64,000 nucleotides of DNA, taken from assembly GCF_000426365.1 (NCBI RefSeq), contig NZ_AUFF01000007.1, forward strand, positions 111,371 through 175,370. Reading direction: 5' to 3'. The translations under genes were made by a program, and so were the position numbers. Source of the DNA: Arenimonas composti TR7-09 = DSM 18010 (lineage in GTDB: Bacteria; Pseudomonadota; Gammaproteobacteria; Xanthomonadales; Xanthomonadaceae). Numbering within the stretch: position 1 is the first letter of the stretch; each line of letters opens with the position of its first letter. Positions 57,603 to 64,000 of this stretch are shown here, piece after piece. Under the pieces are notes generated by a model. The model did no database searches. It was not told the origin of the DNA and was given only the letters and a program-made list of their open reading frames with translations.

Positions 57603-57710
57603 GGCCGGTGCGTGCAGGCGTTTCGCGGACAATCGGCGACAGGGATGTCGCCGATTAGCCTACATGGACGTACTTGCGGCGTGTCCGCGAAACGCCTGCA
57701 CGCAGCGGCC
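57603..57710. repeat. 108-nt double-hairpin element, copy B (inverted)
   Basis: Outer arms 57603-57630 and 57683-57710 are 28-nt complements with one mismatch, of a sequence unrelated to copy A's arms. The 26-nt segment (57657-57682, read on the minus strand) differs from copy A at 3 positions. The inner hairpin 57631-57656 differs at its loop only. It lies 23 bp after the yqeY stop. The 169 bp between the copies (57434-57602) carry no convincing gene. Confidence 0.9.
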
Positions 57711-57733
57711 AGCCCGCGAACTTTCCCCGGCCG

Positions 57734-58192
57734 TTACGGCGACAGACGGGCCTTCAGGAGCCTGGAGACTTCGCCCATGTCGGCCTGGCCGGCGAGCTTG
57801 GGCTTGAGGACCGCCATGACCTTGCCCATGTCGGCCGGGCCGGCGGCACCGGTTTCGGCGACCGCGGCATCGACCGCGGCCGCGACCGTGGCCGCGACCG
57901 TGGCCTCGTCCATCTTCGCGGGCAGATAGGCCTCGATCACGCCGAGCTCGTAGCGCTCGACCGCGGCGAGGTCGTCGCGGCCGGCGGCGTCGTACTGCGT
58001 GATCGAGTCCTTGCGCTGCTTGACCATCTTCTCGAGCACGGCCAGCACCAGCGCGTCGGTCATCTCGACCCGCTCGTCGACTTCCTTCTGCTTGATCGCC
58101 GCATTGATCAGCCGGATGACCGCCAGGCGATCCTTCTCACCGGCCTTCATCGCGGTCTTCATGTCATCGGTCAGTCGGGCTTTCAGGCTCAT
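57734..58192 (-). CDS. yqeY: GatB/YqeY domain-containing protein
   Basis: The 152-residue helical protein matches the YqeY family: MSLKARLTDDMKTAMKAGEKDR at the start in part, RLINAAIKQKEVDER, MVKQRKDSITQY, and an Ala-rich C-terminal half (GKVMAVLKPKLAGQADMGEVSR). The fold resembles the tail domain of GatB, and a tRNA-related role is suggested. It lies between rpsU and dnaG as in many Xanthomonads. The start at 58192 precedes the conserved SLKARL; upstream residues of the longer ORF overlap the rpsU terminator. Confidence 0.9.
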   Translation of the reverse strand: MSLKARLTDDMKTAMKAGEKDRLAVIRLINAAIKQKEVDERVEMTDALVLAVLEKMVKQRKDSITQYDAAGRDDLAAVERYELGVIEAYLPAKMDEATVAATVAAAVDAAVAETGAAGPADMGKVMAVLKPKLAGQADMGEVSRLLKARLSP

Positions 58193-58207
58193 GGGATTCT
58201 CCGGGAA

Positions 58208-58251
58208 CAAAAAACACGAAAAGCCGGCGACGCTCGCGCGTGCCGGCTTTT
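58208..58251 (-). terminator. rho-independent terminator after rpsU
   Basis: A 10-bp stem (58219-58228 with 58242-58251, AAAAGCCGGC/GCCGGCTTTT) with a 13-nt loop is followed on the minus strand by CGTG and a T6 run. It attenuates transcription from rpsU into yqeY-dnaG, giving more S21 than primase. Confidence 0.85.
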
Positions 58252-58267
58252 CAGGAAGCACAGCGGC

Positions 58268-58483
58268 TCAGTACAGGCGCTGCTTCTTCGTGACGTCGCG
58301 CGACGTGCGGCGCAGCTGACGCTTCACCGCGGCAGCGGCCTTGCGCTTGCGCTCCTGCGTCGGCTTCTCGTAGAACTCGCGCTTGCGGGTCTCGGCCAGG
58401 ACGCCGGCCTTTTCGCAGGTGCGCTTGAAGCGGCGCAGCGCAAACTCGAACGGCTCGTTTTCGCGGACTTTGACGGACGGCAT
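58268..58483 (-). CDS. rpsU: 30S ribosomal protein S21
   Basis: The 71-residue basic protein is full length and starts [20 protein letters not shown]. It then has [21 protein letters not shown] and the Arg/Lys-rich tail ending in QRLY. It aids mRNA recognition by the 30S subunit. It is first in the rpsU-yqeY-dnaG operon and is divergent from tsaD; a shared palindromic -10 lies between them. Confidence 0.98.
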   Translation of the reverse strand: MPSVKVRENEPFEFALRRFKRTCEKAGVLAETRKREFYEKPTQERKRKAAAAVKRQLRRTSRDVTKKQRLY

Positions 58484-58532
58484 AGGAACTCTCTGGATTC
58501 TGGGAATTCGCACGGGCTGGCCGGCGAGCCGC

Positions 58533-58541
58533 GTATGATAC
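58533..58541. promoter_or_regulatory. overlapping divergent -10 elements of rpsU and tsaD
   Basis: The 13-bp palindrome GCGTATGATACGC supplies TATGAT on the plus strand for tsaD and TATCAT on the minus strand for rpsU. Both -10 boxes occupy nearly the same bases, so polymerases on the two strands should compete. The predicted leaders are about 45 nt for rpsU and 75 nt for tsaD. Confidence 0.5.
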
Positions 58542-58619
58542 GCGGGCTCCCCCGGATCAGGCAAGCCGACCGGGGATTTTCCCTTGCAAGGCGGCCCGCG
58601 GGCCCCGAAATCCAGGCCC

Positions 58620-59648
58620 ATGCGCGTCCTCGGCATCGAAACCAGCTGCGACGAAACCGGCGTGGCCGTGTACGACACGGACCGCGGCCTGCTGGCGCAC
58701 GCCCTGTACAGCCAGATCGCCCTGCACGCCGAATACGGCGGGGTGGTGCCGGAGCTGGCCAGCCGCGACCACGTGCGCAAGCTGCTGCCGCTGGTCCGGC
58801 AAACCCTGGCCGAGGCCGGGCTGGCGGCGTCCGACCTCGACGGCGTCGCCTACACCGCCGGCCCCGGCCTGGTCGGGGCGCTGATGGTCGGTGCCGCGGC
58901 CGGCCGCGCCCTGGCCTGGGCGCTGGAGGTGCCGGCCGTCGGCGTCCACCACATGGAAGGCCACCTGCTGGCGCCGCTGCTCGAGGATCCCTCGCTGCGG
59001 CCGCCGTTCGTGGCCCTGCTGGTCTCCGGCGGTCACACCCAGCTCGTGGAAGTGGACGGCATCGGCGCCTACCGGCTGCTCGGCGAGACCCTGGACGATG
59101 CCGCCGGCGAGGCCTTCGACAAGACCGCGAAGCTGATGGGCCTGCCATACCCCGGCGGGCCTCAACTGGCTGCGCTGGCCGAAACCGGGCGCCCGGGCGC
59201 CTTCACCTTCAGCCGCCCGATGACCGACCGGCCGGGGCTGGATTTCAGCTTCTCCGGCCTCAAGACCCAGGTGCTGCTGGCCTGGCAGCAGAGCGACCGC
59301 AGCGAACAGACCCGCGCCGACATCGCCCGCGGTTTCGAGGACGCGGTGGTCGAGACCCTGGCGATCAAGTGCCGGCGGGCGCTGGAGCAGACCGGCATTC
59401 ACACCCTGGTGGTCGCCGGCGGCGTGGGCGCCAACCTGAGGCTGCGGGCGATGCTGCAGGCGATGGCGGAGAAGCGGGGTGGTCGCGTTCGTTTCCCGCG
59501 CCCGGCCTTCTGCACCGACAACGGGGCGATGATCGCGTTCGCGGGCGCACTGCGGCTGATGGCGGGGCAGCACGAGGACGCCGGGGTGCATGTGACGCCG
59601 CGGTGGGACATGGCGGCGTTGCCGGAAGTGGCATCGGATCGCGCCTGA
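58620..59648 (+). CDS. tsaD: tRNA N6-threonylcarbamoyladenosine synthase TsaD
   Basis: The 342-residue ASKHA-fold enzyme transfers threonylcarbamoyl to A37 of ANN-decoding tRNAs. It begins [19 protein letters not shown], has the metal site [25 protein letters not shown], and [36 protein letters not shown]. The C-terminus ASDRA and the TGA stop are read from an inverted REP. It is first in a plus-strand run with folB and folK. Confidence 0.97.
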   Translation: MRVLGIETSCDETGVAVYDTDRGLLAHALYSQIALHAEYGGVVPELASRDHVRKLLPLVRQTLAEAGLAASDLDGVAYTAGPGLVGALMVGAAAGRALAWALEVPAVGVHHMEGHLLAPLLEDPSLRPPFVALLVSGGHTQLVEVDGIGAYRLLGETLDDAAGEAFDKTAKLMGLPYPGGPQLAALAETGRPGAFTFSRPMTDRPGLDFSFSGLKTQVLLAWQQSDRSEQTRADIARGFEDAVVETLAIKCRRALEQTGIHTLVVAGGVGANLRLRAMLQAMAEKRGGRVRFPRPAFCTDNGAMIAFAGALRLMAGQHEDAGVHVTPRWDMAALPEVASDRA

Positions 59649-59662
59649 AGGCGCTCCTACAG
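59637..59662. repeat. single REP covering the tsaD stop
   Basis: An inverted GCGCC copy (GATCGCGCCTGAAGGCGCTC...) provides the TGA stop of tsaD at 59646-59648. Unlike most copies after stop codons here, the GTAG end is distal to the gene. The folB SD (AAGGAGG) follows directly. Confidence 0.9.
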
Positions 59663-59680
59663 GGCAAGGAGGGGGACGGC

Positions 59681-60040
59681 ATGGACGTGGTCTTCATCGA
59701 GGCGCTCGAGATCGAGTGCGTCATCGGCATCTACGACTGGGAGCGCAAGATCCTGCAGAAGGTCGTGCTCGACATCGAGATGGCCTTCGACAACACGGTG
59801 CCGGCGGCGAGCGACGCGATCGCCGACACGCTCGACTACAAGGCGGTCAGCAAGCGGCTGATCGCGTTCGTGTCCGAATCGAAGTTCGAACTCGTCGAGA
59901 CGCTGGCCGAACGCTGCGCCGCGATCATCCGCGAGGAATTCGCGGTGCCATGGCTGCGCCTGAAGCTGGCCAAGCCGGGCGCGGTACGTGGCTCGCGCGC
60001 GGTCGGCGTGGTCATCGAGCGCGGCACGAAACCGGCCTGA
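59681..60040 (+). CDS. folB: dihydroneopterin aldolase
   Basis: The 119-residue enzyme of folate synthesis converts dihydroneopterin to hydroxymethyl-dihydropterin. It starts MDVVFIEALEIECVIGIYDWE, the typical FolB opening with Glu and Tyr/His-equivalent active-site positions. TLDYKAVSKRLIAFV, FELVETLAERCA and the catalytic Lys in LRLKLAKPGAVRGSR follow. AAGGAGG lies about 9 nt before the ATG. The TGA overlaps the folK ATG (TGATG). Confidence 0.94.
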   Translation: MDVVFIEALEIECVIGIYDWERKILQKVVLDIEMAFDNTVPAASDAIADTLDYKAVSKRLIAFVSESKFELVETLAERCAAIIREEFAVPWLRLKLAKPGAVRGSRAVGVVIERGTKPA

Positions 60041-60531
60041 TGAGCGGCACCGCCTGGCTCAGCCTCGGCAGCAACCTCGACGCCGAGCGCAACCTGGTTT
60101 CCGCGGCGTCGGCATTGCGCGAGCGCTTCCCGGGGGCGTGCTTCTCGCCGGTGTACCGCACGCCGGCGATCGGTTTCGCCGGCCCCGATTTCCTCAATGC
60201 CGCGGCGGTGATCGACTCCGATCTCGACGTGCATGCGCTCGACGCCTGGCTGCACGCGCTCGAGGACGCCCACGGCCGCGACCGCAGCCAGCCGCGCTTC
60301 TCCAGCCGGCCGCTCGACATCGACATCGTGTTCTTCGACGACCTGGTGCTCGACGGCCCCGGCCACCTGCAGCTGCCGCGCCCCGAGCTGAAGCACGCAT
60401 TCGTGCTCAGGCCGCTGTTCGACCTCGCGCCGGGGCTTCGCGTGCCCGGTGACGGCCGCACGCTGGCCGAGCTGTGGGCCGCGCAGGGCGGCGAGCCGGG
60501 GATGGCGCGCACCGGCCTCGCTTTGGGCTGA
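60040..60531 (+). CDS. folK: 6-hydroxymethyl-7,8-dihydropterin pyrophosphokinase
   Basis: The 163-residue kinase performs the next step of folate synthesis after FolB. It has the LSLGSNLDAERNL opening, VYRTPAIGFAGPDFLNAA with the pterin pocket, and the HPPK signature RFSSRPLDIDIVFFDDLVLD. HAFVLRPLFDLAP follows. The gene is coupled to folB by a 1-bp overlap, so adjacent steps are co-produced. Confidence 0.95.
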   Translation: MSGTAWLSLGSNLDAERNLVSAASALRERFPGACFSPVYRTPAIGFAGPDFLNAAAVIDSDLDVHALDAWLHALEDAHGRDRSQPRFSSRPLDIDIVFFDDLVLDGPGHLQLPRPELKHAFVLRPLFDLAPGLRVPGDGRTLAELWAAQGGEPGMARTGLALG

Positions 60532-60600
60532 GCGCGGACCTGCACGGCGGCAGCCCGGCGTGCATACTCACGCCATCGTCACGGCCTCGGGGAGTCCGCC

Positions 60601-61434
60601 ATGTTCGATCGCATCGCCCGCAGCTGGCAGCTGGTGAAAGCCAGCGCTTCGGTCCTGCGCTCCGACAAGGAGCTGCTGGTGTTCCCGCTGGTGTCGTCGA
60701 TCTGTGCGCTGCTGGTGGCGGCGACGTTCGTGATCCCGGCGATGTCCATGAACCTGTTCGACGGCCAGGAGCTGCGCCCGGCCGCCTACGTGCTCGGCTT
60801 CCTGTTCTACCTGAGCCAGTACTTCGTGATCTTCTTCTTCAATTCGGCGCTGGTCGGCGCCGCGATGATCCGCCTCGACGGCGGCGACCCGACCCTCGGC
60901 GACGGCCTGCGCATCGCGACGTCGAAGATCGTGCCGATCCTCGGTTACGCGGCGATCGCCGCGACCGTCGGCATGATCCTGCGCGCGATCGAGGAGCGCG
61001 CCGGCTTCATCGGCCGCTTCGTGATCGGCCTGCTCGGCACCGCCTGGACACTGGCGACCTTCCTGGTGGTGCCGGTGCTGGTCAGCCGCGACATCGGCCC
61101 GGTCGACGCGGTGAAGGAGAGCGTGCTGCTGCTGAAGAAGACCTGGGGCGAAAGCATCATCGGCAATGCCGGCATCGGCCTCGCGTTCGGGCTGCTGACG
61201 GCCCTCGCGGTGCTGGTGGTGATCGCGCTGGTGGTCGCTGCGGCACTGCTCGCCGGCCCGACGGCGGCGATGGTGATCGGCGGCATCGGCGTGATCGGCA
61301 TCGCCCTGCTGGCGACGATCCAGGCGGCCCTCGGCGGCATCTACTCCGCCGCGCTCTACCGCTACGCCGTCGACGGCGCCGCCCCGGTCGGCTTCGACGG
61401 CGGCGCCCTGCAGTCCGCCTTCCGCCCGAAGTAA
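60601..61434 (+). CDS. DUF6159 family membrane protein
   Basis: The 277-residue protein begins MFDRIARSWQLVKASASVLR, matching DUF6159, and has about six membrane helices in a repeated layout: about 27-47, 60-85, 110-130, 140-165, 195-225 and 230-255. The conserved FFFNSALVGAAMIRLDGG loop lies between helices. Its function is unknown. A GGGGAG precedes the ATG by about 8 nt, and a CATACT that could be a -10 lies about 30 bp upstream. It converges on the pteridine reductase gene with a 1-bp gap. Confidence 0.85.
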   Translation: MFDRIARSWQLVKASASVLRSDKELLVFPLVSSICALLVAATFVIPAMSMNLFDGQELRPAAYVLGFLFYLSQYFVIFFFNSALVGAAMIRLDGGDPTLGDGLRIATSKIVPILGYAAIAATVGMILRAIEERAGFIGRFVIGLLGTAWTLATFLVVPVLVSRDIGPVDAVKESVLLLKKTWGESIIGNAGIGLAFGLLTALAVLVVIALVVAAALLAGPTAAMVIGGIGVIGIALLATIQAALGGIYSAALYRYAVDGAAPVGFDGGALQSAFRPK

Positions 61435-61435
61435 C

Positions 61436-62176
61436 TCAGCCGGCCAGCGAACGGCCGCCGTCGAGCCGGAGGGTCTGGCCGGTCAGGTAGGTGGCGTCCT
61501 GGATCAGCCAGCGCACGGCCTCGGCGATTTCTTCCGGGGTGCCGAGGCGGCCGAGCGGGGTGCGTGCGAGCAGCGCCTCGCGTTCCGCCGGCGGCTTGCC
61601 CTGTTCGGGCCAGAGCACCGCGCCGGGGGCGATCGCGTTGACCCGCACTTCCGGCGCCAGCTCCAGCGCCAGCGCGCGGGTGAGCATCAGCAGCGCGGCT
61701 TTCGCGGCGGAATAGGGCGCGTGGTCGCGCAGCGGCGTCTCGCCGTGCACGTCGGCGAGGTTGACGATCGCGCCGCCGGCCGCGCGCAGCGCCGGCGCCG
61801 CCGCCTGGGCGAGGAAGAACGGGGCGCGTGCGTTGCTGGCGAACAGCGTGTCCCACATCGCCGGCGTCGCCGCGCCGAGCGGGGTCGGGAAGAAGGCGCT
61901 GGCGTTGTTCACCAGCGCGTCGAGGCGGCCGCGGCGGGCCAGCACCTCGGCGACGAGGCGCGGCGCGGTGGCGTCGTCGGCGAGGTCGCCGCGCAGCAGC
62001 AGGATGCTGTCCGCGCGCAGTTCCCCGAGCCGCGCGGCGAGGGCCTGCGCCGCCGCCGCCGAATCGCGGTGGTGCAGGGCGATGTCGTAGCCGGCCGCAT
62101 GCAGGCGCGCGACGATCGCCGCGCCGATGCGGCGGGCGCCGCCGGTGACGAGCACGACCGGGCGTGAGCCGGACAT
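61436..62176 (-). CDS. pteridine reductase (short-chain dehydrogenase)
   Basis: The 246-residue SDR has TGGARRIGAAIV (the NADPH-binding Arg-containing version of TGxxxGIG used by pteridine reductases), NNASAFFPTPL, the Tyr/Lys pair in YSAAKAALLML, and a C-terminal TYLTGQTLRLDGG. It reduces dihydropterins or dihydrofolate, adjoining the folB-folK genes it would serve. FolM-like dihydromonapterin reductase is the alternative. It is divergent from the methyltransferase gene. Confidence 0.87.
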   Translation of the reverse strand: MSGSRPVVLVTGGARRIGAAIVARLHAAGYDIALHHRDSAAAAQALAARLGELRADSILLLRGDLADDATAPRLVAEVLARRGRLDALVNNASAFFPTPLGAATPAMWDTLFASNARAPFFLAQAAAPALRAAGGAIVNLADVHGETPLRDHAPYSAAKAALLMLTRALALELAPEVRVNAIAPGAVLWPEQGKPPAEREALLARTPLGRLGTPEEIAEAVRWLIQDATYLTGQTLRLDGGRSLAG

Positions 62177-62232
62177 TCGGGAGCCTCCGCGAATTGACGC
62201 TATCCTGCGCGCCGATATCGCAAGGTTCCCAC

Positions 62233-63417
62233 ATGTCCCCGTCGTTTTCCGCCCCCGACGCCGATGCGCAGGCGCATTCCGACCGCCTGCTGGCGCTGAT
62301 CCGCGCGCAGATCGCCGCCGCCGGTGGCGCGATCCCGTTCTCGCGCTACATGGAGCTGGCGCTGTACGCGCCCGGCCTCGGCTACTACAGCGCCGGCGCG
62401 CGCAAGTTCGGCGCCGAGGGCGACTTCGTCACATCGCCCGAACTCGGCCCGACCTTCGGCGAATGCGTCGCGACGTTCGCCGCGAAGGTGTTCGCCCAGC
62501 TCGAGGGAGAGGTCGATTTCTTCGAACTCGGCGGTGGCAGCGGTGCCTTCGCCGAAGCCGCGCTGCGCCAGCTCGCCGCGCTCGACGCGCTGCCGGCGCG
62601 CTACCGCATCCTCGAGCCGAGCGCCGACCTGCGCGAACGCCAGCGCGAGCGCCTGCAGGCGGCGCTGCCGGCCGCGTTGTTCGCGCGCTGCGAATGGCTG
62701 GACGGGCCGCCGGACGGCGACTGGAAGGGCCTGCTGTTCGCCAACGAGGTGCTCGATGCGCTGCCGACGCCGCGCTTCCTGCTGCGCGGCGGCGAGGTGT
62801 TCGAGGAACACGTGGCGCTGTCGCCCGACGGCGCCCTGATCCGCGTCGACCAGCCCGCCGACGCGCTGCTGCATGCGGCGGTGCGCCACGTCGAGCGCGA
62901 CCTCGGCGCGCCGCTGCCCGACGGCTACCGCAGCGAGCTGCTGCCGCAGCTGCCGTACTGGATCCAGGCGGTCGGCGGCCTGCTGCGCGAGGGCGCGATG
63001 CTGTTCGTCGACTACGGCTACCCGCGCGCCGAGTACTACCTGCCCGAGCGCCGCGACGGCACCCTCGTCTGCCATCACCGCCACCGCGCCCACGACGACC
63101 CCTTCCATCTGCCGGGCCTGCAGGACATCACCGCCTTCGTCGATTTCACCGCGCTCGCGGAGGCGGGCAGCAACGCCGGCTTCCGCCTCGCCGGTTACTG
63201 CGCCCAGCACAGCTTCCTGATCGGCAACGGCCTGCCGGAGCGGCTCGAGGCGATCGCCGCCATCGCCGACCCCGTCGAGCAGCACCGCCGCACCAACGAG
63301 GTCAAGCGCCTGACCCTGCCCGGCGAGATGGGCGAGCGGTTCCAGGCGATGGGCTTCCAGCGCGGCGTCGACGTGCGCGATGCGTTCGCGGTCGGCGACC
63401 TGGTGCGGCGGCTGTGA
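62233..63417 (+). CDS. class I SAM-dependent methyltransferase, MidA/NDUFAF7-like
   Basis: The 394-residue protein begins with helix DADAQAHSDRLLALIRAQI and the GAIPFSRYMELALYAPGLG block. The SAM motif FFELGGGSGAFAEAAL follows near residue 100, then LLFANEVLDALP and YGYPRAEYY. These mark the DUF185/NDUFAF7 family. The mitochondrial homologue methylates an Arg of a complex I subunit. The bacterial role is unproved. The start at 62233 is just before the conserved helix; the longer ORF runs into the divergent promoter. A TTGACG lies about 35 bp upstream. Its TGA overlaps the VanZ-like ATG. Confidence 0.88.
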   Translation: MSPSFSAPDADAQAHSDRLLALIRAQIAAAGGAIPFSRYMELALYAPGLGYYSAGARKFGAEGDFVTSPELGPTFGECVATFAAKVFAQLEGEVDFFELGGGSGAFAEAALRQLAALDALPARYRILEPSADLRERQRERLQAALPAALFARCEWLDGPPDGDWKGLLFANEVLDALPTPRFLLRGGEVFEEHVALSPDGALIRVDQPADALLHAAVRHVERDLGAPLPDGYRSELLPQLPYWIQAVGGLLREGAMLFVDYGYPRAEYYLPERRDGTLVCHHRHRAHDDPFHLPGLQDITAFVDFTALAEAGSNAGFRLAGYCAQHSFLIGNGLPERLEAIAAIADPVEQHRRTNEVKRLTLPGEMGERFQAMGFQRGVDVRDAFAVGDLVRRL

Positions 63418-63860
63418 TGCTTCGACCGTTTCATCGCCCACGACTGTGGCTGGGCATCTGGATCGGCGGCTGGGTGCTGTGCATCGCGCTGTCGCTGCTG
63501 CCGGCGCCGGCGATGCCGGTGCCCGTCGGCAACGACAAGGTCGGCCACTTCCTCGCCTATTTCGTACTGTCGGCCTGGGCGACGCAGATCTTCGCGTCCC
63601 GGCGCGCACGATGGTCGGCCGCAGGCGCGCTGCTGGCACTCGGCGCCGGCATGGAAGCCGGGCAATGGCTGCTGACGTCGACGCGGATGGCCGAACCCGC
63701 CGACCTGCTCGCCAACTGTGTCGGCATCCTGCTCGGGCTGGTCCCGGCGACCAGTGCCTGGAGCGCACGGCTGCTGCTGCGTCTGGACGCCCGGCTATTC
63801 GCCGCGGGCGAGTGGGGGAGGGTGGCCAGGAACGGGGAACGCGCGGGGAGCGACACCTAG
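63417..63860 (+). CDS. VanZ-like family membrane protein
   Basis: The 147-residue protein has four hydrophobic segments (about 10-30, 45-65, 68-90 and 95-115) and the family signature VGNDKVGHFLAYFVLSAWA. It also has GAGMEAGQWLLTSTRMAEPADLLANC, the second conserved VanZ block. The C-terminal tail (RLFAAGEWGRVARNGERAGSDT in part) is hydrophilic and ends where an RHS-like sequence begins. VanZ-like proteins have no settled function outside teicoplanin resistance. It is coupled to the methyltransferase gene by a 1-bp overlap. Confidence 0.82.
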   Translation: MLRPFHRPRLWLGIWIGGWVLCIALSLLPAPAMPVPVGNDKVGHFLAYFVLSAWATQIFASRRARWSAAGALLALGAGMEAGQWLLTSTRMAEPADLLANCVGILLGLVPATSAWSARLLLRLDARLFAAGEWGRVARNGERAGSDT

Positions 63861-64000
63861 TGCTCGCCCAGCCGACCCAGGCCGGCGCCTACGCGACCGG
63901 CGTGCAGTACTTCCCGAACGGCGCGATCAGGCAGTTCAGCTACGGCAACGGGATCATCCACGTGCTGACCCAGAACGCACGCGGGCTGCCGGAGACCAGC
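63860..64000 (+). pseudogene. 5'-truncated RHS/YD-repeat fragment (open at window edge)
   Basis: From the GTG at 63860 the frame encodes QAGAYATGVQYFPNGAIRQF then SYGNGIIHVLTQNARGLPETS (split here to its repeats), which are YD-type RHS repeats. These normally lie deep inside RHS proteins of over 1000 residues. No ATG or RBS precedes it, the reading frame overlaps the end of the VanZ-like gene, and RHS similarity starts abruptly at about 63870. It looks like the 3' part of an RHS gene joined to vanZ by rearrangement. A full gene using a GTG start cannot be excluded. Confidence 0.6.

Overview
The window is high-GC DNA (about 70%) from a gammaproteobacterium of the Xanthomonadales/Lysobacterales type. 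The evidence is gene order (lptM-dapF-DUF484-xerC, hslVU opposite ubiE, rpsU-yqeY-dnaG opposite tsaD, folB-folK near a pteridine reductase), an HslV with the extended N-terminus known from Xanthomonas, and many short palindromic repeats that start with GTAG, like the REP/SMAG repeats of Stenotrophomonas and its relatives. No tRNA, rRNA, prophage, complete insertion sequence or CRISPR array was seen. Almost all of it looks like core chromosome.

Layout. 1-3.5 kb: molybdenum/Fe-S oxidoreductase genes (SoeAB-like, probable sulfite:quinone oxidoreductase), opposite a YafY/WYL regulator that overlaps a patatin-like phospholipase. 6-9 kb: an exported prolyl oligopeptidase and a membrane protein. 9-12.4 kb: lptM-dapF-DUF484-xerC, then an ArsC-like reductase. 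12.4-16 kb (minus): DUF971, a membrane protein with an ECF sigma factor, and hslVU, opposite ubiE. 17-22.5 kb: M1 aminopeptidase, two alpha/beta hydrolases and dimethylargininase. 22.6-25 kb (minus): exported M28 peptidase and a beta-solenoid-like repeat protein. 25-29.4 kb: gpmI-envC-ctpA, a common proteobacterial trio linking glycolysis with cell-wall processing. 29.4-35 kb (minus): a compact operon gspA-gspB-rhomboid-DUF1820-TPR/O-GlcNAc-transferase-like. 35.5-43 kb: an Lhr-type large helicase and putA, converging. 43.4-51.1 kb: a complete aa3-type cytochrome c oxidase operon (coxB, coxA, a 43-residue membrane peptide, ctaG, coxC, surf1, a SCO-like protein, ctaA, ctaB). 51.2-53.4 kb: a BlaI-type repressor with a BlaR1 peptidase fused to a TonB C-terminal domain, behind a promoter carrying two matching operators. 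53.4-58.5 kb (minus): an S9 peptidase, dnaG, yqeY, rpsU. 58.6-64 kb: tsaD, folB, folK, DUF6159, pteridine reductase (minus), a MidA/NDUFAF7-like methyltransferase, a VanZ-like protein, and a 5'-truncated RHS/YD-repeat fragment running off the edge.

The most unusual content is the non-coding repeats. Four or more families of hairpin elements lie between genes. (i) GTAG REPs occur in two versions whose stems differ by a compensatory swap; they lie 0-20 bp after stop codons, usually GTAG end first, and two clusters are inserted in frame inside soeA. (ii) A 108-nt double-hairpin element is present twice, inverted, between yqeY and dnaG; its 52-nt centre is conserved while its 28-bp outer stem differs completely in sequence between the copies and still pairs. 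(iii) A long hairpin with an invariant 18-nt loop and a covarying closing stem is present twice, inverted, between gspA and lhr. (iv) Heptanucleotide-repeat elements with complementary arms sit at the stop codons of xerC and lhr. In at least six genes (xerC, the hydrolase ending at 20119, ctpA, lhr, dnaG, tsaD) the stop codon lies within, or abuts, such a repeat.

All coordinates, starts and motifs were read by eye. Family assignments are recognition from sequence, not database searches.
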